Origin: Comamonas testosteroni ATCC 11996
GTDB taxonomy: Bacteria > Pseudomonadota > Gammaproteobacteria > Burkholderiales > Burkholderiaceae_C
NCBI RefSeq assembly: GCF_000241525.1
Contig: NZ_AHIL01000011.1
Location: 186,001-250,000 of the forward strand
Direction of reading: 5' to 3'
DNA length: 64,000 nt
In this document: positions 9,922 to 19,763 of the stretch, piece after piece
Numbering within the stretch: the stretch's first letter is position 1
Layout: each line of letters begins with the position of its first letter
Translations under genes and position numbers: made by a program
Notes under the pieces: generated by a model
The model's input: only the letters and a program-made list of their open reading frames with translations
Told to the model about the DNA's origin: nothing
Databases searched by the model: none

Positions 9922-12156
9922 CTATACCTCGCCCATGGCAGGGTCGCTGATCGTGTGCTGACCGGTTTCCACGCGACCGGCAAAGCGCCGGTAGTACGCC
10001 GGATCGCTGTTGCAGGTCACGGCAAAGTCATACCACTGGCCGTTGGCCTTCAGCTCCCAATGCCTCTCGGCACTGGAAGCCGCGCCAACTTCCACCGTCC
10101 ACGGGCCGTCGCTGCGGTAGGCCATGGGCGTGATGGTGAACACTGCAGCCTGAGCGCCCTTGTTCATCAGATCCACGTAGACGTTGCCATTGGCGATGTC
10201 GTAGCAGACACGCACCTCGGGGGCAGCCTGTGTACTGCCCAGGCGATTCAGGTCGCCCTTGAAGTGGCGGTGAAAACCGTTGGGGCCCAGCACCCAGAGG
10301 TCGTACTTGCCGAAGTTGTCACGCACGGCATCCCAGGTATCGGACAGCGTCTTGCCCGCTTCCACCATATAGCGGCGTGGCGTGCGATCGAGCTTGTAGC
10401 GGTCGTAGACATGGAAGACGGCCGCCTGCGTTCCGGTGTTGGCAAACACCAGCTCCACCTGGCTGTTGGCCTGACAGCGCGCACTGGTGTGCAGCTCGTA
10501 GGGCAAGGCGCGCGACGGACGCGTACCGACTGCCTGCAAAGGCAGTTGCATGTCGCGCGGCACCGGCACTGCAGGCAGCTTTTGCTGATCGGCACGCAGC
10601 TGGTCGGCGACACCGCGTGTGGATCTCCCGGCCAGCACGGGCAGTGTCTCGTTGTTCGGAGTCTTGAAGTTGAAGGTGCTCAGAAGATCTCCACATACCG
10701 CACGACGGAACGGGCTGATATTGGGCTCCTGCACGCCAAAGCGAGCCTCCAGAAAACGCAGCACCGACGTATGGTCGAACACCTGCGAGTTGACCCAGCC
10801 ACCACGACTCCAGGGCGAGATCACATACAGCGGAACGCGCGGCCCGGGACCATAGACACGGCCATCGGGGGCCGGCTGGCTGCGGCTGCCCGCCGGTGCG
10901 CCATGCGTGAAGTACTCGGCCTGCAGATCGGCTTGCGGCAGCGTGGTCTTGCCTGCATAGGTCTTGTCGGCGTTCTGCGATGGCGCCGAGGGCGAAGGCA
11001 TATGGTCGAAGTAGCCGTCGTTCTCATCGAAGTTGACCAGCAGCACGGTCTTGCTCCAGACCTCGGGATTGGCCGTCAGCGCGTCCAGTACCTCCTGCAA
11101 AAACCAGGCGCCCTGCACAGGGCTTGATGGGCCGGGATGCTCGCAATAGATGGACGGTGCATTGACCCAGGACACCTGCGGCAGCTTGCCTTCGCGGATA
11201 TCGCGCTTGAAGGCGTCCAGGTATTCCTCAGGCTTGTTGCCGGGCAAGGTGTTGGCAACGCCTTTGTACAGCGGATTGGCAGCGTTGTCGCTGGCCGCAT
11301 CATAGGCGTGATAGGGCAAGGCCTGGCCGGTGTTGGTATACGGCGCATTGGGCGCACCGCCGCTGGAGACAGGAAAGCCGGAGGCCAGATTCGCCCGGCG
11401 AAAGTTCTGGAACGCCCCCAGCATGTTGTCGCCCCACTCGTCGGGCATGTTCTGGTAGCTGATCCAGCTCACCCCGGCTTCCTGCAGCCGCTCGGCATAG
11501 GTCTTCCATGTGTAGCCGGTGTTGGCATCGCTGGGCACGCCGTTGATGGCATCCCACTCGTTATTCACGAAGGCCACGTTCTGCGGTATGGCACCGTTGG
11601 TGCCTGTCATGTGAAATGACCGATTGGCGTCGGTGCCGGTGTGCATGGCGCAGTGGTAGGCATCGCAGATCGTGAAGGCATTGGCCAGCGCGAACTGGTA
11701 GGGCAGCTCCTGCTCCTTGAAATAGCCCATGGAGGTGTCCGTCTTGGCCACTGGCCAGCGCGACATGCGGCCGTTGTCCCAGGCCTGCTGACTGTCCAGC
11801 CAGGAATGGGGAGTGCCGGAAACGCGCTGCGCATTGTTGGCCGTTCCGTCCAGATGATAGGGCGTGATGACCGTGCCGTTGGTACGCTCCTGCTGCCAGA
11901 CCTTGCGGCCGTTGGGCATGGGAATCGTCATCCGGTCGCCAAAGCCGCGCACTCCCTTGAGCGTGCCGAAGTACTGGTCGAAGGAACGGTTTTCCTGCAT
12001 CAGGATCACCACATGCTGCACATCCATGACCGTGCCCGTGGCATTGTTGGCAGGAATGGCCAGCGCACGGCGGATGCTGGGAGGAAAGGCGGCCAGTGCG
12101 GCAGCAGAAAAGGCGGCGTTCTTGCCGGCCTGCAAAAGATTGCGTCGCGAAATCAT
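9922..12156 (-). CDS. Phosphocholine-specific phospholipase C, Tat-exported
   Basis: This 744-residue enzyme should hydrolyse phosphatidylcholine or sphingomyelin outside the inner membrane. The N-terminus MISRRNLLQAGKNAAFSAAA is a twin-arginine signal. The catalytic phosphoesterase domain starts at VQHVVILMQENRSFDQYFGT (about 46-65) and continues through NFDENDGYFDH and VPLYVISPWSRGGWV. The last 200 residues hold two copies of the bacterial phospholipase C C-terminal (DUF756) module. Length and plan match PlcN/PlcH-type enzymes. A tiny lipoprotein gene lies 27 bp upstream on the same strand and is probably co-transcribed. Confidence 0.93.
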   Translation of the reverse strand: MISRRNLLQAGKNAAFSAAALAAFPPSIRRALAIPANNATGTVMDVQHVVILMQENRSFDQYFGTLKGVRGFGDRMTIPMPNGRKVWQQERTNGTVITPYHLDGTANNAQRVSGTPHSWLDSQQAWDNGRMSRWPVAKTDTSMGYFKEQELPYQFALANAFTICDAYHCAMHTGTDANRSFHMTGTNGAIPQNVAFVNNEWDAINGVPSDANTGYTWKTYAERLQEAGVSWISYQNMPDEWGDNMLGAFQNFRRANLASGFPVSSGGAPNAPYTNTGQALPYHAYDAASDNAANPLYKGVANTLPGNKPEEYLDAFKRDIREGKLPQVSWVNAPSIYCEHPGPSSPVQGAWFLQEVLDALTANPEVWSKTVLLVNFDENDGYFDHMPSPSAPSQNADKTYAGKTTLPQADLQAEYFTHGAPAGSRSQPAPDGRVYGPGPRVPLYVISPWSRGGWVNSQVFDHTSVLRFLEARFGVQEPNISPFRRAVCGDLLSTFNFKTPNNETLPVLAGRSTRGVADQLRADQQKLPAVPVPRDMQLPLQAVGTRPSRALPYELHTSARCQANSQVELVFANTGTQAAVFHVYDRYKLDRTPRRYMVEAGKTLSDTWDAVRDNFGKYDLWVLGPNGFHRHFKGDLNRLGSTQAAPEVRVCYDIANGNVYVDLMNKGAQAAVFTITPMAYRSDGPWTVEVGAASSAERHWELKANGQWYDFAVTCNSDPAYYRRFAGRVETGQHTISDPAMGEV

Positions 12157-12183
12157 GGTAGGGCGTCTTGTCTGTCACTGCGC

Positions 12184-12357
12184 TCAGGGAGCACAGCGCA
12201 TCTCCGGCTTGGCCGGCTCGGTGGGGGTCGTGGGATTGGTGGGATTGGTGGGGGTCGTCGGGGCAGGCGGGCTGTCATCGCTGCCACCACAGGCGGCCAG
12301 CGTGGCGGCCGTCAGGCACACGAGCGCCAGCGCCTTGATCAAACGCTTGTTTTGCAT
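12184..12357 (-). CDS. Small Pro/Thr-rich lipoprotein
   Basis: A 57-residue product that starts MQNKRLIKALALVCLTAATL and continues with a lipobox ending AAC followed by GGSDDS. The mature part is almost entirely Pro, Thr and Asn (PTTPTNPTNPTTPTEP) and ends MRCAP. The lipobox predicts lipid attachment at Cys23. It lies just upstream of the phospholipase C gene on the same strand. It may be a spacer-like surface lipoprotein or the remnant N-terminus of a longer lipoprotein; function unknown. The repeated CCCACCAAT-like triplets make its length prone to change. Confidence 0.68.
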   Translation of the reverse strand: MQNKRLIKALALVCLTAATLAACGGSDDSPPAPTTPTNPTNPTTPTEPAKPEMRCAP

Positions 12358-12508
12358 GGAGTCTTTCGCTTGGATGTCGACAGGTTTCGACCGGCAAGAA
12401 TCTAGGCAAAGCTCGTGTCATCCCGATGACGCCCGTGTTTCAGTACGTTTCTTCGCATCGGGCCAGCGCTCAAGATTCGCGAGCCTTGCCCGGCACGAAG
12501 CGCCATGC

Positions 12509-12538
12509 AAAAAGGGCCGATGCATTCGCATCGGCCCT
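12509..12538 (-). terminator. Rho-independent terminator of the czcCBA operon
   Basis: Perfect 11-bp arms (AGGGCCGATGC at 12513-12523 and its complement at 12528-12538) enclose a 4-base ATTC loop. Read on the minus strand the hairpin is followed by a run of five T residues. It lies 48 bp past the czcA stop codon. Confidence 0.9.
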
Positions 12539-12585
12539 GTGCAGAAAACATCGGAACGCCAGTCAGAACGCTGGCGCTTGCACGG

Positions 12586-15500
12586 CTACTGGCGCTTCTG
12601 GTAACCAAGTCTGTACAGCAGCGGAAGCACCAGCAGCGTCAGCACCGTGGACGAGAGAATGCCGCCAATCACCACCGTGGCCAGCGGCCTTTGCACCTCT
12701 GCCCCCGTTCCCGTGGCAATCGCCATGGGCACAAAGCCCAGCGATGCCACCAGAGCCGTCATCAACACGGGACGCAGGCGCGTGAGCGCCCCTACGGTGA
12801 CGGCCTGTTCAACGCCCATGCCCTGCTCGCGCAGCGAACGGATATAGGCAATCATCACAAGGCCGTTGAGCACGGCCACGCCGCAGAGTGCGATAAAGCC
12901 GATGGCCGCCGAAATGGACAGCGGAATTCCGCGCAGCCACAGCGCCGCAATCCCGCCCGTCAATGCAAACGGAATGCCGGTGAAGACGATGAGACCGTCG
13001 CGTACATTGCCGAACATGGCAAACAACAGCGTGAACACCAGCACCAGCGCCACGGGCACCACGATCATCAGACGCTGGCGGGCCGACTCCAGGTTCTCGA
13101 AGGTTCCGCCCCAGCGTGTCCAGTAACCTGCAGGCAGCGCAACGCCTTCGAGTTCCTGCTGAGCCTGTGCCACGAAGGAGCCGATATCGCGCCCGCGCAC
13201 GTTGGCGCTGACCACGATGCGGCGCTTGCCGTCCTCGCGGCTGACTTGGTTGGGGCCCGGTGCCAGCTCCACCGTCGCCACCGATGACAGCGGCACAAAG
13301 CCCAGACGCCCGTCGCCGCCGCGCGGCAGCGCAATCGGCAGGCGGCCTATGCTGTCTACATCGCTGCGCATGGCCTCGGGCAGACGCACCTGGATCGCGA
13401 AACGTCGATCTCCCTCGAATACCGTGCCGGCCTCGCGCCCGCCGAATGCTGTGCTGATGGCATCTTGCACATCGCCCATGTTCAGACCGTAGCGCGAGGC
13501 TTTTTCGCGGTCGATCTGCACCGTGAGCATGGGCAGGCCCGTGGTCTGCTCGACCTTGACCTCGGAAGCGCCAGGAATCTTCTGCAGCATGGCGGCCACG
13601 GCCTGCGCGGACTTTTCCAGCTGAGCCATGTCGTCGCCGAAGATCTTGACGGCCACATCGCTGCGCACGCCCGAGATCAGCTCATTGAAGCGCAGCTGAA
13701 TCGGCTGCGAGAACTCGTAGTTGCTGCCCGGAATCCTTTCCACAGCCTCTTGTACGGCAGCCAGCAGATCGTCACGCGAGCGCGCCGGATCGGGCCATTG
13801 CTCACGCGGTTTGAGCATGATGTAGCCGTCCGAAATATTGGGCGGCATGGGGTCGGAGGCGATCTCTGCCGTGCCGGTGCGCGCAAACACACGCTCGATT
13901 TCAGGGAACTGCCTTTTGAGCTCGCTCTCGATCTGCATCTGCATCTGCACCGACTGCGTAAGGCTTGTTCCCGGTATGCGCAACGCCTGGATCGCAAAGT
14001 CACCTTCATTGAGATTGGGCGCAAACTCGCTGCCCATGCGCGTAGCCAGCAACAGACTCAGGGCGACGATGACACTGGCCGCCGTCAACACCACTGCAGG
14101 TGCACGCATGACCTTGTCCAGCACCGGCGCGTAGGCACGGCGCGCCCACTCCATCAGACGGTTTTCCTTCTCGGCCACCTTGTCGCCCATGAACAGCGCA
14201 ATCGCGGCAGGGATGAAGGTGATAGACAGCAGCATGGCACCCAGCAGCGCGATCACCACCGTCAGCGCCATGGGGTGGAACATCTTTCCTTCCACACCGG
14301 TGAGCGCAAAAATGGGCAGATAGACCACCATGATGATGAGCTGACCGAACAGCAGCGGACGCCGTGCCTCCCTGGCTGCCGCAAACACTTCCTCGAAACG
14401 TTCGCTGCGGGTCAAAGATCGGCCTGCTGCGGCCTGCGCATGGGCCAGACGGCGCACGCAGTTCTCCACGATCACCACCGCGCCGTCAATGATGATGCCG
14501 AAGTCCAGCGCCCCAAGGCTCATCAGGTTGGCGCTGACGCGCATCTGCACCATGCCCGTGAAGGTGAACAGCATGGACAGCGGAATGATGAGCGCCGTGA
14601 TCAGCGCTGCCCGCAGATTGCCCAGGAACAGGAACAGAATCGCCACGACCAGCGCCGCGCCTTCGATCAGGTTCTTCTTGACCGTGGCAATGGCTTTGTC
14701 CACCAGATTGGTGCGGTCGTACACCGTCACGGCCTTCACGCCGGGCGGCAGGCTTTTGTTGATCACCTGCATGCGCTCATGCACCGCCTGCGCCACTGCG
14801 CGGCTGTTCTCGCCAATCAGCATGAACACCGTACCCAGCACCACTTCGCGACCATTGTCCGTGGCAGCCCCCGTGCGCAGCTCGCGGCCCAGGCCCACAT
14901 CGGCCAGATCGCGCACGCGAATCGGCTGGCCTTGCGCCGACCCCACGATGACTTCGCGAATATCGGCAATGCCCCCCACCTGCCCCGGTGCGCGGATCAG
15001 ATACTGCTCGCCCTGGCGCTCGATGTAGCCGGCGCCCACATTGGCGTTGTTGCGCTCCAGCGCCGCGACGATGTCGGCCAGCGTGAAACCATAGGCCGCC
15101 AGCTTTTGCGGCTGCGGCGCCACCAGATATTCCTTGGCGAAGCCGCCAATGGAGTTGATCTCGGTCACGCCCGCCACATTGCGCAGCTGGGGCTTGATGA
15201 CCCAGTCCTGGATCTCGCGCAGATCCATGGGTGTATAGGGCGAACCGTCAGGCTTGGTGGCGCCCTCATCGGCCTCCACGGTCCACAGATAGATCTCGCC
15301 CAGCCCCGTGGAGATAGGCCCCAGCGCAGGCGCGACGCCCGCCGGCAGGGCGTCGCGCGCCTGCTGCATGCGCTCGTTAACCAACTGGCGTGCAAAGTAG
15401 ATGTCCGTGCCGTCCTTGAACACCACGGTCACCTGGGACAGGCCGTAGCGCGACAGCGAGCGGGTCTGCTCCAGCCCCGGCAGGCCGGCCATCACGGTCT

Positions 15501-15708
15501 CTATGGGAAAGGTGACGCGCTGCTCGGTCTCCAGCGGCGAATAACCGGGCGCCGAGGTATTGATCTGCACCTGCACATTGGTGATGTCGGGCACGGCATC
15601 GATGGGCAGGCGCTGGTAGTTGTAGATGCCAAGGCCCACCAGGGCCAGCGTGGCCAGCATGACCAGCCAGCGCTGGGCAATGGCAAAGCGGATGATGCGC
15701 TCAAACAT
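12586..15708 (-). CDS. czcA: CzcA-type heavy-metal RND efflux pump
   Basis: This 1040-residue inner-membrane proton antiporter is the motor of a tripartite metal exporter. It begins MFERIIRFAIAQRWLVMLAT and has the RND layout: a helix, a large periplasmic loop, six helices, and the same again. The motif DFGIIIDGAVVIVEN starts at about residue 402, giving Asp402, Asp408 and Glu415, the signature of pumps for Co2+, Zn2+ and Cd2+; Cu/Ag pumps of the CusA type differ here. Length matches the family. It is last in the czcC-czcB-czcA order on the minus strand, separated from czcB by 144 bp that contain a family B repeat. Confidence 0.95.
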   Translation of the reverse strand: MFERIIRFAIAQRWLVMLATLALVGLGIYNYQRLPIDAVPDITNVQVQINTSAPGYSPLETEQRVTFPIETVMAGLPGLEQTRSLSRYGLSQVTVVFKDGTDIYFARQLVNERMQQARDALPAGVAPALGPISTGLGEIYLWTVEADEGATKPDGSPYTPMDLREIQDWVIKPQLRNVAGVTEINSIGGFAKEYLVAPQPQKLAAYGFTLADIVAALERNNANVGAGYIERQGEQYLIRAPGQVGGIADIREVIVGSAQGQPIRVRDLADVGLGRELRTGAATDNGREVVLGTVFMLIGENSRAVAQAVHERMQVINKSLPPGVKAVTVYDRTNLVDKAIATVKKNLIEGAALVVAILFLFLGNLRAALITALIIPLSMLFTFTGMVQMRVSANLMSLGALDFGIIIDGAVVIVENCVRRLAHAQAAAGRSLTRSERFEEVFAAAREARRPLLFGQLIIMVVYLPIFALTGVEGKMFHPMALTVVIALLGAMLLSITFIPAAIALFMGDKVAEKENRLMEWARRAYAPVLDKVMRAPAVVLTAASVIVALSLLLATRMGSEFAPNLNEGDFAIQALRIPGTSLTQSVQMQMQIESELKRQFPEIERVFARTGTAEIASDPMPPNISDGYIMLKPREQWPDPARSRDDLLAAVQEAVERIPGSNYEFSQPIQLRFNELISGVRSDVAVKIFGDDMAQLEKSAQAVAAMLQKIPGASEVKVEQTTGLPMLTVQIDREKASRYGLNMGDVQDAISTAFGGREAGTVFEGDRRFAIQVRLPEAMRSDVDSIGRLPIALPRGGDGRLGFVPLSSVATVELAPGPNQVSREDGKRRIVVSANVRGRDIGSFVAQAQQELEGVALPAGYWTRWGGTFENLESARQRLMIVVPVALVLVFTLLFAMFGNVRDGLIVFTGIPFALTGGIAALWLRGIPLSISAAIGFIALCGVAVLNGLVMIAYIRSLREQGMGVEQAVTVGALTRLRPVLMTALVASLGFVPMAIATGTGAEVQRPLATVVIGGILSSTVLTLLVLPLLYRLGYQKRQ

Positions 15709-15752
15709 TCAAACTCCAAATATCTTCATCTGCCCTGTCACACTGGCGCAAT

Positions 15753-15850
15753 CCAAACCAGAGACACCGAGCAAGAGCCGCCTCGCGGCGGGGCCGCCCA
15801 GGCGAGGGGGTCGTCCCCCTTGGGGGAAGGCGCGCAGCGCCTCAGGGGGC
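15753..15850. repeat. Family B intergenic repeat, copy 1
   Basis: A GC-rich element containing GAGCAAGAGCCGCCTCG, then GGGGGTCGTCCCCCTTGGGGG and ending GCGCCTCAGGGGG. The CTCAGGGGG end is 2 bp from the czcB stop codon. Four related copies lie at 27700, 39801, 41717 (opposite orientation) and 46811. It sits between czcB and czcA, so its hairpins could reduce read-through into czcA. Confidence 0.8.
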
Positions 15851-15852
15851 AA

Positions 15853-17181
15853 TCAATGCACATGCTCGGCCGTTGCCTTGCCAAGCTCGGACTTCAGGAC
15901 GAAGGCCCCGTCCTTCACATAGCGCTGACCTGTACTCAGGCCCTGCAGCACTTCGGTGTTCTGGCCATCGGTCTTGCCCAGCTTCAGGGCCTGCGCCTTG
16001 AAGCCGCCGTCCACCGGCACAAACACCACGGGCTTGTCGCCGTCGATCTTCTGGATGGCCGCACTGGCCACCGTCACCGCTGCCTTCTGGCCGGATGCCG
16101 TCAGATCCACATTCACGAAGAGGCCCGGACGCCAGACGCCATCCGGGTTGTCCAGGGTGATGCGTGCCGGTGCCGTGCGGGTTTCCTGCCCTATCAAGGC
16201 GCCCACATAGGCCACCGTCCCCGTGGCTTTCGATTCAAAGGCCGTCGCACGCACAGTGGCCTGTTCGCCCACGCGCACAAAGGGCAGGTCGCTGGCTGCC
16301 ACCTTCATTTCGGCCCAGACCGAACGCAGATCGGAGATGGTGAACACGGCCGTGCTGTCCTGTACGGCCTCACCCACGGAGAGATGCTTTTCCACCACCA
16401 CCCCATCGAAGGGAGCGCGCAGCTCGAAGCGGTTCAGCGCCCCGGCAGAGCCTGAGCCGGCACCGATCGCAGCCAGCTTCTGCTGCGCATTGGCGAACGC
16501 GATCTCGGCCTCGCGCAGTGCCTGCTGGGCCTGCTGGGCCTGCAGATAATCCTGCTCGGCCGAGATCTTTTCCTGCCACAGCTGCTTTTCGCGCTGATAG
16601 GTGGTGCCCGCCAGTGCGAGACGCTTTTGCGCGGCCATCAGCTCGCTGCGCTGCTCGGATACCGCAGGGCTGGTGAGGGTGGCCAGCAACTGCCCCTTCT
16701 TCACCACCTGCCCCAGATTGGCCGCCACGCTCTGCGCCACGCCCGCCACCCGCGGCACCACATGGGCCGTTCTGTCCTCGTTGAAGCGAATCTCGCCCGG
16801 CAACTGCAGCATGCTGGCTATCAACGCCGGGCCGGCCTCGGCCAGCGCCACGCCCGCAGCCCTGGCACGCTCTGCATCGAGTTTGAGCAGGCCCTCATCC
16901 TCATGAGCGGATTCGGGCTTGACTGCGGGTTTTCCGGTGCTGGCAGCCTGTTCATGCCCAGGCTCGCTGCCATGGTCATGCCCCTCTTTTTCGTCATGTT
17001 CATGCCCGTTCTTTTCTTCATGGGCATGACTCTTGTCTGCAGCGCCGTGATCATGGCCTTCGGCGCTTACAGCCGCTGGCTGCGTACCGTAGACAATGGC
17101 TGCAGCAGCGGCCGCACCCAGCGCCAGGATGATGGCAATGGCAATCGCCGTGCGGCGGGGCTTAGGGGATGTGGAATTCAT
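15853..17181 (-). CDS. czcB: CzcB-type periplasmic adaptor (membrane fusion protein)
   Basis: The 442-residue adaptor joins CzcA to the outer-membrane channel. It has an N-terminal membrane anchor (about 10-31), then a His/Asp/Glu-rich stretch (about 41-85, with HDHG, HAHE, HEHD, HDHG) that should bind metal ions, as in some CzcB proteins. After that come the barrel-sandwich lipoyl halves (VVPRVAGVAQSVAANLGQVVKKGQLLATL and FELRAPFDGVVVEKHLSVGE) around an alpha-hairpin rich in Gln and Ala. The C-terminus has the usual beta-barrel domain. It follows czcC after 15 bp. Confidence 0.93.
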   Translation of the reverse strand: MNSTSPKPRRTAIAIAIILALGAAAAAAIVYGTQPAAVSAEGHDHGAADKSHAHEEKNGHEHDEKEGHDHGSEPGHEQAASTGKPAVKPESAHEDEGLLKLDAERARAAGVALAEAGPALIASMLQLPGEIRFNEDRTAHVVPRVAGVAQSVAANLGQVVKKGQLLATLTSPAVSEQRSELMAAQKRLALAGTTYQREKQLWQEKISAEQDYLQAQQAQQALREAEIAFANAQQKLAAIGAGSGSAGALNRFELRAPFDGVVVEKHLSVGEAVQDSTAVFTISDLRSVWAEMKVAASDLPFVRVGEQATVRATAFESKATGTVAYVGALIGQETRTAPARITLDNPDGVWRPGLFVNVDLTASGQKAAVTVASAAIQKIDGDKPVVFVPVDGGFKAQALKLGKTDGQNTEVLQGLSTGQRYVKDGAFVLKSELGKATAEHVH

Positions 17182-17196
17182 GATGCGTGCTTGTTC

Positions 17197-18516
<1,320 letters not shown>

Positions 18517-18609
18517 GGTGATGCTCCGCCGGCATGCCTGCCCTTCCATTGGCAGTCTTGTGCAAGCGGAGCAAATCTAGTCTCGTAGACCCCACAGGGT
18601 TCTGACCTC

Positions 18610-18631
18610 AAGATGACAAATTTGTCATCTT
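18610..18631. promoter_or_regulatory. Perfect 22-bp palindrome, probable metal response-regulator box
   Basis: The arms AAGATGACAAA and TTTGTCATCTT are perfectly symmetrical about 18620/18621. The sequence TGACAAA-TTTGTCA resembles the boxes bound by CopR/CusR/CzcR-type regulators. It lies 93 bp upstream of the czcC start and 32 bp upstream of the czcR start, so it can serve both divergent promoters. Confidence 0.8.
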
Positions 18632-18663
18632 CGCAAACAACCGACTTGCTCGACAATCTGCGC

Positions 18664-19353
18664 ATGAAGCTTCTAGTCATCGAGGACGAAACCAAACTCG
18701 CCGAGTACCTGCAAAAAGGCCTGGGCGAGGAAGGCTTTGTGGTCGATGCCGCGCACAACGGCATTGACGGCCTGCATCTGGCCACCGAGCAGCCTTACGA
18801 TCTCATCATTCTGGACGGCATGCTGCCCGGCATAGACGGCCTGGCCGTGCTGGCGGCTCTGCGCCAGTCCCGCCAGACGCCGGTGCTCATGCTCACGGCC
18901 CGCGCCCAGGTGGAAGACCGCGTCAAAGGGCTGCAGGCCGGCGCCGATGACTATCTGGTCAAGCCTTTTGCATTTTCAGAGCTGGTGGCCCGCATTCATG
19001 CACTGCTGCGCCGCGGCCTGCAGGCTCAGGCCACGCCCGAAGCCACGGTACTGCGCATGGCCGATCTGGAGCTGGATCTGCTGCGTCACCGCGCCACGCG
19101 TGCGGGCCAGCGGCTGGACCTGACGGCCAAGGAATTCAATCTGCTGAGTCTGTTGCTGCGGCGCCAGGGCGAAGTGCTGTCGCGTACCGAGCTGGCCTCC
19201 CAGGTCTGGGACATGAATTTCGACAGCGAAACCAATGTCGTCGAGGTCGCCGTGCGCCGCCTGCGTCTCAAGCTCGACGCGCCCTTCGAGCTGCCCCTGC
19301 TGCACACGGTGCGCGGCATGGGCTATGTGCTGGAGCTTCGCCTTGATGTCTGA
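18664..19353 (+). CDS. czcR: OmpR-family response regulator (CzcR/CusR type)
   Basis: The 229-residue regulator starts [20 protein letters not shown] and has a receiver domain (1-120) with phosphoacceptor Asp51 in [10 protein letters not shown] and Lys in VKPFAFSEL, then a winged-helix DNA-binding domain (about 135-226, [17 protein letters not shown] and [13 protein letters not shown]). The start at 18664 is chosen because an ATG at 18613 lies inside the operator palindrome and adds 17 unrelated residues. It is divergent from czcCBA, which it should activate when metal is sensed by the kinase encoded at 19764. Confidence 0.93.
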   Translation: MKLLVIEDETKLAEYLQKGLGEEGFVVDAAHNGIDGLHLATEQPYDLIILDGMLPGIDGLAVLAALRQSRQTPVLMLTARAQVEDRVKGLQAGADDYLVKPFAFSELVARIHALLRRGLQAQATPEATVLRMADLELDLLRHRATRAGQRLDLTAKEFNLLSLLLRRQGEVLSRTELASQVWDMNFDSETNVVEVAVRRLRLKLDAPFELPLLHTVRGMGYVLELRLDV

Positions 19354-19363
19354 TGGCCGGTGC

Positions 19364-19705
19364 TTACCATTCGCGTAGAGCGATCAGCTCCTCCACATCC
19401 GCATCTTCAAAACCATAAGCCTTGGCAATGGCCTCGAAGTCAGCTGCAATGCATTCACGTGCCGCCGTTTCTAGCTCACTGCCCTGCTCTTCGAACTCCT
19501 GCTGAAGATCGTTGAAACGCTCGGTCGCAGCATGGCTCAATCGATACAGCTGCTCCAGATTCTGCGGCTTTTGCTGCTCGATCTGCAGACACAGTTCGCG
19601 CAGAATATCCTCGCCCTTGCGCACCAGCTCTTCGGGGAAATAGCTGTCCTCGTACATCTCCAGCAAGAAGGCGTAGTTGTTCATGATGGCGTTATCAAGA
19701 CTCAT
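19364..19705 (-). CDS. DUF5713 family protein
   Basis: A 113-residue acidic, soluble protein that starts MSLDNAIMNNYAFLLEMYED and continues YFPEELVRKGEDILRELCLQIE, the pattern of the DUF5713 family as I recall it. The ATG at 19705 has AAAGGAAT upstream. The protein looks all-helical and has no signal peptide. Its position is odd: it is transcribed opposite to and between the response regulator and the sensor kinase, ending 10 bp from the czcR stop. Function unknown. Confidence 0.8.
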   Translation of the reverse strand: MSLDNAIMNNYAFLLEMYEDSYFPEELVRKGEDILRELCLQIEQQKPQNLEQLYRLSHAATERFNDLQQEFEEQGSELETAARECIAADFEAIAKAYGFEDADVEELIALREW

Positions 19706-19763
19706 GATCCATTCCTTTTCCAGCAAACCGCAAACGATGAATCGTCCAGCATAGCAGCCACTC

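Noticed and set aside
13465..16455. A 996-residue open frame on the plus strand opposite czcA and czcB
   Set aside because: It is the high-GC antisense shadow of two well-identified genes, runs through their boundary and shows no domain pattern.
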